Below, piece by piece: positions 55,593 to 64,000 of a stretch of 64,000 bases of DNA. The DNA is from Seriola aureovittata (taxonomy: Eukaryota; Chordata; Actinopteri; Carangiformes; Carangidae), in assembly GCF_021018895.1 (NCBI RefSeq), contig NC_079364.1:1756901-1820900 (forward strand). Direction: 5' to 3'. The notes under the pieces were generated by a model. The model did not search any database. It was not told where the DNA came from and saw only the letters and a list, made by a program, of their open reading frames with translations. Within the stretch, counting starts at the first letter, position 1. Each line of letters starts with the position of its first letter. The translations under genes were made by a program, and so were the position numbers.

Positions 55593-56636
55593 GTCTAAGC
55601 TACGATTGGACAGTTGTTTGGGGGAGGGGTTTATTGACAACTTATCTTATATTTACTCACTAAAGTAATTTGTGAGATTTAGAAACACAGTCATTTCTAC
55701 AGCGCAGTCAACACCAGGACAAGATCGAACACACCGTCAGATAAAACTGCGTCTGTTCACCGCAGCGACCTGAAGCGTCTTCTTCGGGTCTCCAGCTTCA
55801 CCAACCATCCAGATTAAGTGTTGTGTCAGTCTTTAACTCACTGACCACCGTGTTATTATCAACGATGGAAATGAGGGTTGAGACCATGAAAATAAGACCC
55901 CAGCTGAGATACACCGGAGCGACGCTTTAGAGCCCACCCACACGTCTTCGCCACATCTTCCTCCCGCTCTTTCTTAGATGTCCTTAAGACGCTTCACGAC
56001 TCTGGGCTCATGATTGATGACTCCCTGCAGATGCTCTGTACAGTGTTTTATCGCCTTTGCCATTTCATCGATTCATGGATAGATTCCCCGGGGAGCAGAG
56101 TAAATCACCCAATTACATCCAGGCTCCTCATTGATCCCTCTCTCCCCTGCTCGTTCCTCTGGAGCAGAAGGAACTGAAATACATGCTTTGCACTATTGAT
56201 GCGCTACAGTGGAGGGGTTAAACATTAAGCAATTATATTAATATTCATGCTTTTTGGTTCTCTTAAGAGGACATTTGGCGGCTCCCCTGGGCTCTAAGCG
56301 CTGTGACGGGAGCCGTCTGAAGGGACCTGGTGCCTGAAGGAGAGAGACTTTATCAGATCTAAAGCTTCTTTTTTTCTTTTTTTATCACGGGCATCAAAGA
56401 AACTGCCTGAACACACAGAGAGCCGACTTCTGTAGCACAGCAGTGCATGAATTCATATGTGTGAAAGAGAGATAAGACTTTGAGCACCAGAAAGGTGTCA
56501 GAAATTGCAGTTTGTGGACACATGTTGAGTCTGTTTGATTGTCGTAAAGCTGCATTAATACATATTTGGCCTGTAGGGGCAGAAGAACAGAAACACGCAG
56601 CCCTGACAAACAGTATCATCATATAGGTGATATACA
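55593..56636. other. Gene-free interval with a strong conserved-element candidate
   Basis: 56030-56340 is repeat-free, moderately AT-rich and rich in homeodomain-type words (CAATTACATCC, AAGCAATTATATTAATATTC, CATTGATCC). It looks like the kind of unique DNA that is conserved across fish, which cannot be shown here. Confidence 0.35.
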
Positions 56637-56750
56637 GGGCTGAACAATTAATCGAAATATTAGTGAAATCGCAACATGGCCGAGTACAATAAACAAATCA
56701 CAGGAGCCGCAATTTATTGATAAAAAGGTAAAAGGTGTCACAACAGACCA
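56637..56750. repeat. Possible interspersed remnant (GCTGAACAATTAATCGAAAT type)
   Basis: GGGCTGAACAATTAATCGAA with AGTGAAATCGCAA and CCGCAATTTATTGATAAAAA recalls a dispersed vertebrate element of the form GGGCTGCACAATTAATCG. Single copy here. Confidence 0.4.
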
Positions 56751-56788
56751 TAAAATGAACCGTTGTGGTGCTACAGAGATGCCCTCGG

Positions 56789-57018
56789 ATAGGTAGGTAG
56801 GTAGGTAGGTAGGTAGGTAGGTATAGGTAGGTAGTGGGTAGGTAGGTAGGTAGGTAGGTAGGTAGGTAAGGTGTTTGGCAGGTAGGTAGGACAGACGGTC
56901 TGTCGGTCGGTCGGTAGGTAGGTGTGTGGGGTGTTTGGTTGTTTGGCTGGTGGGCAGCAGGTAGGTAGGTAGGTAGGTAGGTAGGTAGGTAGGTAGGTAG
57001 GTAGGTAGGTAGGTAGGT
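56789..57018. repeat. (TAGG)n tetranucleotide array with CGGT and GTTTGG variants
   Basis: Four blocks of TAGG repeats, the last about 60 bases and pure. Between them are short variant segments GTCGGTCGGTCGGTAGG and GTGTTTGGTTGTTTGGC. On the minus strand one frame reads Tyr-Leu-Pro-Thr repeats, an artefact. Confidence 0.96.
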
Positions 57019-58047
57019 TCTACATGTAGCACTGATTTTACGAGATAATCACCATGTATTATTTCATCACAACATTCATTAAATTTTTACAATAAACTGA
57101 CGTGAAGAAGCTCATTAGCTTCAGCACGTTACAGACTGTGAGCAGCTCTTAGTGTCTCAGGAGTCCTCTGGAGTTACCTTCACAATATTAGACCCAAACC
57201 CTCAGGAGTTTTACGAAGCTTTCTCATATGAACTCTGGACAACGTCCGGAGAATCAGGTTTCACAGATGCAGCAAAGTATCAGAGACGTTTTCACCTCCT
57301 GTAAATACAGATCAGTTTCAGGACAGTTTCCTGCTCTGTTCACACATGGCACCGATCAAGAAACTCCCTCACTGACAGAGCTGACGGGGTAAAGCCTGTT
57401 TAATGTGCGGGCCAACTGATTCAAACATTTGCGTTCTCACATTCAGCTCCTCTGAGTAATGTCTAGATAAGCTCTGAAAGCAGTTTTCTCCATTTTTAGT
57501 TTTTAAGGCGACTTCTAGCCTACGGATGTTCTGTGAATATTTCCCCTGGCTCTTTAGCTGCTAAACGCTTCACTAAACGCTGCACTATATTCATCACTAT
57601 ATTCACTGGCTCATGTCCGTCTGCCACTGAGCAGGTAGACAAGCAGCTGCTGCTGGAAACACTGAACCAGACAGGACATGTGTCCGAGGCTGAAAGACAC
57701 AACAGAGACTGTGATTTCATTTCAGAATAAAAGTTTTACAGGTAAATCAAGTTTAGAGCCTTTGCTTAACTCCAGCTGAGTTGTTTTTGTTTTGTAGTTT
57801 TGGCGGGAGTCCATGTGATGTTTCTAAGTCTTTATAGACTTTTTTTTAATCCAATTTTCTAAACAACGAGTTCCCTAACTTTTTTGTGCCATGGACAGTT
57901 TTTATATCGCCCCGTTCTTGGAGAATAGTCAGCAAGGGAGTTGTGGATGGATTGTTATCGCAGCCAGAACAAATAGTGACGATATCACAACATACTGCTT
58001 CTCTCCTCTCCCTTCTCTGCATTTGTTTCTGTTTTTACTCACATTCG
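57019..58047. other. Gene-free interval
   Basis: 57520-57730 has frames open on both strands with TTTAGCTGCTAAACGCTTC-type words, probably repeat-derived. No exon is called. Confidence 0.4.
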
Positions 58048-58215
58048 GGCTGAAACAATTAGTCAGTGAATCCATTAGTCCATTAATTCTTTATACAAAA
58101 ATGCCATACACTCCTCAGGTCCAAGCCTCTCTGGTTCTCTTAGTCTCATATGACAGGAAAGCATCTGTCTCTGACCAATTGATTAATTAAGAAAAGAATT
58201 AAAATAAATTAAAAA
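58048..58215 (+). repeat. Interspersed family G remnant
   Basis: GGGCTGAAACAATTAGTCAG, TCCATTAGTCCATTAATTC, AAAAATGCCATACACTCC: left end and beginning of the family also seen at 32565, 38745, 59447 and 59713. Confidence 0.5.
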
Positions 58216-59446
58216 AAGCATTAGACCCTATGCTCTAATAATTTAGTGTGTTCTGATGTGGCAGCCGTTCTACACAAGACTCATCAGTTCATTTCTTTGT
58301 TTCCCAGGAACAGAACAGATTTGTTTGTGGTCTTCTTTTTTTTTTTTACTTTAAAAGCAGAACGTGTTGTTGAAACTGTTTGAATACAACAGTGGAGCTG
58401 AGCTGCTGACACTCATCAGCATTGCAGTCTTGTATCTGAGTAGTAAACAACTTTGTGTTTCTGTTTTTATACACACACATGAGAATGATTGGCTCCCGCC
58501 TGGTTGTCGCTGGCACGCACAAGTCACTCATCTTCACCCTGCTGGGCGCCTTTTAAATCCGTGTTACAACAGGAGGTCCCATTTATAATGAATAGCAGCC
58601 ACAGTCTCAGTGTTTGAGTCCATATGTGTGGAACCGGTTAGCTGCTTACAAGAGGAACAGGGAGGAACGCAGGCTGGGGAGCTCAGAAGGTGGTGAGGGA
58701 CTGATGACCTACTGTAACAACAAAATCCACAGAAACGATGATCAATACTTTCACAATCAAGACGCTGTTTGTTAAAAAATGGATCTTTTTACATTCATTT
58801 CACCTAATAAAACAATAATGATCTGCAGAGGCGTCTTTTTATTCTGCGTTTCATGAGGGTGCGTTAAGTTCATTTTGTGTTTTTCAAAAGAATAAACATA
58901 AAAGCTCATGAGAAAAATAATAAAAGGTGACACTTGGTTCAGACACACGCAGGGATGTGCACTGTGCGATAACGGTGAGACCTCTTTAAAATAATAGATC
59001 AGTAATTTTAATTTCAAAGTACTCTGCAGTACTTTTCCAACTCTGCAGTCCACTGTGGAGTGTTCATAATGAAGTAGCTCTGTGATCCCTCCACATAATT
59101 ACTGAATTAGAGAAGCAAGCAGAGACGAGCTTCAAAAAAAGCTTTCAGAGGAGGCAGAGACAGACGCGTGGCTTTCACTCACAATTACCCGTCATTAAGT
59201 TGATTATTGACTTTGTTAGGAAAACACTTGTATTCAATTAGGGACAAAGAACAGCGGGAACTCTCAAAAACATTTACAGATGCTCGCGATATGAATCTGT
59301 GACATCCTAATTTGTTTTTCTTTTTAATTTTGACTGTCTTTGTTTCAGGGCGCCGACTCTGGACTTCACTTCCCAGAAACCATCTGTCAATCAAACAATC
59401 TGGGAGAGACTGTGACATTTTCACAGTTAAACACACATTTTGTGTT
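58216..59446. other. Gene-free interval
   Basis: Nothing assigned. Poly(T) near 58336-58348. Confidence 0.45.
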
Positions 59447-59710
59447 TGTAGCTGCTGCAACAATTACTCAATTAACCGTTTAGTCAATCAGCAATTAAGC
59501 TGATAATCAATTGATTGTTTAAGAAGTCTATCAAATGTGACTTTGCTTGTTTGGTCTGATATTACAGTAAGTTTTGGTGTCTCTGTTTGCTCTGCGATGT
59601 TTGTGATTCGTCTAAAAAAAAACATAAAAAACTGCAAAACAATTATCAATTAATCAAGAAAAACAAATGGTAAATTAAGTGACAATGAAAATCATTTTTA
59701 ATTGCAGCCC
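59447..59710. repeat. Interspersed family G, first of two adjacent copies
   Basis: Starts TTGTAGCTGCTGCAACAATTA and ends GAAAATCATTTTTAATTGCAGCCCTGATG. The inverted ends (GCTGCAACAATTA against TTAATTGCAGCCC) fit an element with short terminal inverted repeats. Confidence 0.6.
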
Positions 59711-59712
59711 TG

Positions 59713-59968
59713 ATGCTAGAGCTGCAAAGATTAGCCAATTAATTGATTAGTTGATCAACAGAAAATCGTTTTGAGCCTTAAAAGGCGAATATGCCAAACG
59801 TTTTCTGTCTGCAGCTTCTCTGACGAGAGGATAAGATCCTTCAATACTGAATGTGTTTGGAGACATTTGGAGATGGATGCATTTTTTTTTATTTTGATTC
59901 AATTAACTGAAAAAAATAAATTGCAATGCAAATTGATTGATAATGAAAATAATCGTTAGTTGCAGTCC
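59713..59968. repeat. Interspersed family G, second adjacent copy
   Basis: Starts CTAGAGCTGCAAAGATTAG and ends AAAATAATCGTTAGTTGCAG; imperfect inverted ends. About 255 bases, almost the same length as the neighbouring copy, and separated from it by only a few bases. Confidence 0.6.
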
Positions 59969-60482
59969 TGCCGACTGCTGCCTGTTTTGACAACTTAGTT
60001 CTTTTAATCTTTTTAAAAAATCTCAAAGTAAAACTTGTGAGAAGTCAGAGGATCACCAAAGTTCATCCTCAGGGGAATATGAATGTTTTTAAAGATAAAA
60101 ATATTTTTAAAGATAGTTTTTAAAGATAAAAATATTTAAATTAGGAAAATGGGATTTATAAAGTGACAAACAGCGACTGGTCCGGTTCCTATGAAGACTG
60201 AAGAGGCTGAGGAGTTCAAACCAACGTTACAAGGAGAGGATGTTTGAGCTTCAGTGTTGATGTTAGCAGAGTTCAAATAAATATCACGATTACTTCAAAC
60301 CTGTACTTTGATTACTTATTACTGATCTATTATTTTATACGCTTGGTTATTTTAGTTCTGCCCTAAAGTACAGCTGCTTTGTGGAAGCACTTGTTAATGA
60401 GTCTCTCTCGTTTTGAGTCATGCACTCTTCATATTCATCAGTGTGATTGTGTCTAAGTGATTAAACTACTCAGTGGTGTTAC
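59969..60482. other. Gene-free interval
   Basis: Contains a TTCATCCTCAGGGGAATATG fragment at 60063-60082 (dispersed CATCCTCTGGGG family) and a tandem duplication of TTTTTAAAGATAAAAATATT (60087-60138). The last bases include the possible donor of the minus-strand frame that follows. Confidence 0.4.
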
Positions 60483-60946
60483 CTTTGCTCGCTGAGACTG
60501 TTTTTGCATTTGACTTCTTTTCTGCTCGGTGTCGTCTTCACTGAAGCTGAAAAGAGCCCGAACGACAGACACAGCGTTTTCTTTTAAGTAGAAGCAGCTC
60601 GGGTCGAGGTTCTGTGTTTGTGCCGGTGTCATTAACATCTCCAGCTTCGCTCGGAGTGAACGCAGACTAACATTAGCTGGACGGAGCGGAGCCACGTTAG
60701 CTAGTTCTTCTATGAGGGGACAGTTCGTGGACACAGGAAAAGTTTTAACCAAAGTAACCGTCAGATTACAGAGGTTCAAAATGTTAGTTTTGATACTTGT
60801 TCTTTGTTCTTTATTCAGCCCTGATGGTAACGTTAGATTTTCAAATAGTGGAAAAGGTTTGTCACGTTTCCCGTCTTCATCAGAACAGGCAGCTACACTC
60901 TGCTTTTTATCCAGCTTCAGAAACCTGAGCCATCTCCAGGTCACAG
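60483..60946 (-). CDS. Possible coding exon (minus strand), unrecognised protein
   Basis: One minus frame is open for at least 155 codons and remains open upstream into an A-rich run. The body has residues such as LFENLTLPSGLNKEQRTSI, then S-L-R-S-L-R-A-K-L-E-M-L-M-T-P, then VVRALFSFSEDDTEQKR. Mixed hydrophobic and charged residues with a Lys/Gln-rich end read like protein more than noise. AGCAAAG|GTAACA gives a fair donor at 60483/60482. The upstream side lacks a good pyrimidine-rich acceptor; CACACAACAG at 60956-60947 is the best. Two GCTAACGT/GCTAATGTTAG words inside are typical of teleost repeats, a warning sign. No family recognised. Confidence 0.28.
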
Positions 60947-63900
60947 CTGTTGTGTGACTTCTCTTTGCCGAAGTTTCTTTGTCTTGAGCTTCTTTTTTTT
61001 TTTTTTACTTTTCCAACATGTTTTTATTTTTATTCCTTGTTTTGGCCTTACATATGTCAGCTGTGTAGCCCAGGCGCAGAGAAGACACAATCATCCTTTA
61101 TTACTCATCGTTATTTTAAGATCTCCCAGCTCTACTCTACTCATTTATCTTTATATGAACACGTCTCACTTCCCTGAATGAGAGGTTCAGTTAGAGACGC
61201 TGGTGGAACAGCGCTCATCGTGGCGTCTAGTTGTCCAAACATGAGCTTCTGCAGCACTTTTTTGTCACTAGGCTTGTTATCACCGGTGTTGATGGTGTTC
61301 TCGTTAAAAGCTGCACCGTGACAAAATCCTGCCAAGCCTCGCATTCAGGCCTCACCCACACAGCCACACCAAAATAACCCGTGTTAGCATATTACCCAGG
61401 ACTGAATGTGTAAAAGAGCTGGTTTGTGATTTATCAGACTATTATTCCTGCAGCTGCAGTGATCTGGGAGACGTAATTATTCAAAACCCTGTCAAACACA
61501 TTGAGCGCGGAAAGCACAACCTTTACAGCTGCTGTTGATTAAAATCTGCCGCGGTGATGGAGGGAACGGGGCCCGGAGGAGCTGTCGACAGGCCTTCTGT
61601 TCACACACTCCGCATTGTTCATTTGTCAGAGTTTACCGGAGCACAGAGGCCTCACACCGAGAGCCGGGGAGGCAACTGCAAATTAGTGTTAAAGCTGTTT
61701 GAGACAAGTTTTAATAGAAGTTCTGAAAAGAGAGAAACGAGACGCCAACAACAGCTTCACTTCACTTGGGACAGAACTGCACTTCTACTTTACAACACAC
61801 ACTCATGGGTACTGTATGTTTACTGCTTGCCTTGAAATTGAATTGCTCTTGTATTCTTTATTCTTTAAGCATCTAGATATTATTTTCTCCATTTAGCTGA
61901 ATGCAGTTCTGTCCTTTCCACATGAATTTTCACACAGGAGATCAATAAATCTCATCTCATCCTTTATGTACGTACATTATAATATAACTGAAGAGCTTCA
62001 GATCTATATGTTTACGGAGCAAGAACTCTTGTACAACTACACCATCAAACACATAACGAAAAGTAAAGCCCGGAGGCACAGGGAACAGTTAGCATCTGCC
62101 AGTCAACACCTCTCACAAATTAACGCGTCGTATGTTGTTCGTTTCATCTGTACGCAAACAGTTAAATCAACTGTTTGTTTTTAATGACATGAGAGGTGCT
62201 GGGTGGACGGATTAACTGCTGTTCATGAGGAAATAGAAACAAGTTCACGCTGTGCTTATTAAGCCTATCAGTGCCAGGTAAATATTTCGCAGTTTGTGTA
62301 ATAACTGTCACTGCCAGAAGGGGGAGACAAAAGGTTTGCGACACAAACGTAAAGTATTGTTTTCTAACTACACAATTTTAAGATGCTGGTAATGAATCAA
62401 GTTCCTCTCGTAATAACTTTTAAAAATGTTCAGTTTATATATGAAATATTTTTATTTACAAACATCACTGATTAACATAAAGCTTTATTAAGAGGTTTGT
62501 TATTAGGTCAGAGCAGGTCCTGATCCTGTGTTTTCAGTTTCAGGTGTTATTATGCTGCTTCCAGTGAAACAGAATTTGTTGGAAACAGTTTCCTCTTAAT
62601 TCTGTCGTCTTCTATTAGGACATAACCTACACTTATAAACTGATCCTCTCTCAGTGTCACAGCCAGAGTAAGCTGATTTATCATCTGATGTTCAGGGTGT
62701 AATAAAAATGAAAACTATCAAAGATAATAATGTTGTACAATGTTGTGAAAGCTTCACACAGTAATTATTATTATCAGCTATTACATATATATATATTATG
62801 TTGAGCAAAGAAAGAGTTCAGATTCTGCAGACTTTTCTCTGACAGCCACCACAGATGCACCTGTAGCTTCAGTTATTTGTACAGGCTTCATAATGGATGT
62901 AAGGGGCCACTGAGGCTGCATCAACATGGGCCCTACGTTCTTGTGCTACAGCGCTGATTGTCACAGTGTGATTGTTTCATACATTCAAAGTAACTTAAAT
63001 CAAGTGTGTCAGGGGACACTTTACTGTGTATTAACTGAAGGGGAAACACTTCTTCCTCCTCCTCACGTACTTCAGGTACTGAAGCATCAAACACGTCCCT
63101 CAGTCAGACTGAGTTTATCCTTTGAGGCACATCTTTGATTTGTGATTTTGGTCTATATGAAGAAAGTTGACAGTTTTCTCATTTTACTGCAGTAGATACG
63201 CTCGACTCTACTGACGTCTGATTGTGTAGTAAATCCAAATTTAATACTGCAGGATGATACGAACACTAAAATCAATTATTTTCACTTTATCTATACGACT
63301 CTCATTATACATTTGGCTGAAATCACTAGTTCGTCTTCGGAGCTGCAGAAACACACTGTGTACAGAAATCCTTCTGTCCCTCAGGTTATGAAGTTTCCTT
63401 TCATCTCCGCCAACACAACAAAACGCTAACGCCGTAGAGTCCAGTCATTTAGCTCCAGCCTGCTCTGCTGAGTGCAGCGTGCAGGTTTTCCCTCTAATGG
63501 GACGTCTGCATGAATACCACAAAGGTCTCCGGCATCATCTGGAGCATACTAATGCTCCGCTTTGACGACTGGAGGCACACCACGAGTTATTTTTGTAAAA
63601 TCACCCTCCCACAAGGAATAAGAATGTTCCCCTCTCTGCCTTTAGGTGGAGAAAATGTAAATGGCTTAACATTATTCTTCCCAAATATCAATGTTTTTCA
63701 TGCAGCAGGACTAATTAGGATGCAAAACACAACGGCAAACTTATCTTTGCTTCCATTAGCTAACAGGTATATCACAGCTCCTGCAGCTCACTGTCCCTCC
63801 TCCACAGGTTCTTACTGAGATAAAATACTCTTTAGAGTAGATGGCACAGTACAAAAAAAACAGAAATCATTTAATTACAAACTGTGTTTTTTTTTTTTTT

Positions 63901-64000
63901 TTTTTTCCTAAACTCTCCTGACACGTCCGAGTAAAACAACCACATCCGCTCTCAGAGACAATTTCGTTTCCTGTGAACGAAGCAGAGCTACAGTGGCCTA
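60947..64000. other. Gene-free right edge with possible conserved segments
   Basis: No supported gene. 61390-61560 and 63480-63780 are repeat-free and unique-looking, with words such as GACGTAATTATTCAAAAC and CAGGACTAATTAGGATG; both are candidate conserved non-coding DNA. An (AT)n tract lies near 62784-62797. Poly(T)20 lies at 63887-63906. Confidence 0.35.
63887..63906. repeat. Poly(T)20
   Basis: Uninterrupted run of T. Could be the reversed poly(A) tail of a minus-strand retroposed copy, but nothing recognisable lies to its left on that strand. Confidence 0.9.

Noticed and set aside
56619..57032. 137-codon Tyr-Leu-Pro-Thr repeat protein on minus
   Set aside because: Direct translation of the TAGG tetranucleotide array.
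1..64000. Prokaryotic or phage content, operons, insertion sequences
   Set aside because: No ribosome-binding sites, no contiguous coding blocks, and pervasive vertebrate-type repeats.

Overview
This window looks like gene-poor chromosomal DNA from a ray-finned fish, most likely a percomorph teleost. The basis is indirect. There are many long (CA)n/(TG)n microsatellites, decayed LINE and Harbinger-type relics, and a dozen or so short interspersed families whose wording I associate with teleost genomes. I see no operon-like gene packing, no ribosome-binding-site grammar and no long unbroken gene. The species and chromosome cannot be read from the sequence.

Layout. At 0-10 kb there is a candidate 3'-terminal exon (341-613), a Harbinger-like relic with a broken Myb/SANT-like reading frame (2.6-2.9 kb), and first copies of three interspersed families: A at 3.1 kb, B at 7.4 kb, and a family rich in TGACCT half-sites at 5.5 and 9.2 kb. 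The 10-18 kb stretch is mostly single-copy DNA with microsatellites and a second family A copy. At 18.1-20.2 kb lies the most conspicuous object, about 2 kb of nearly T-free GACACA/GACAGA hexamers with two larger internal duplications. Two RFX/X-box-like motifs follow it directly. At 20-32 kb there is a decayed non-LTR retrotransposon (26.2-26.6 kb, minus) and three segments that look like splice-bounded coding exons (26895-27021 and 28363-28523 on plus, 31308-31409 on minus). At 32-50 kb most of the sequence is interspersed repeats, including inverted pairs (40.0/43.5 kb and 46.9/48.4 kb) and a cluster of CA tracts at 44.6-45.3 kb. At 51-53 kb there is an L1/Tx1-type LINE 3' fragment in three reading frames. 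At 53-60 kb there are further DNA-transposon-like remnants and a TAGG array. At 60.5-60.9 kb there is one more possible coding exon on minus.

No complete protein-coding gene, rRNA or tRNA is supported. The candidate exons rest on open frame plus splice or polyadenylation context and match no family I recognise, so they are low-to-moderate calls. I found no convincing new biological system. The observations most worth checking are the T-free array with its adjacent X-boxes, the dispersed DR1-type nuclear-receptor motifs carried by one repeat family, and the candidate exons.
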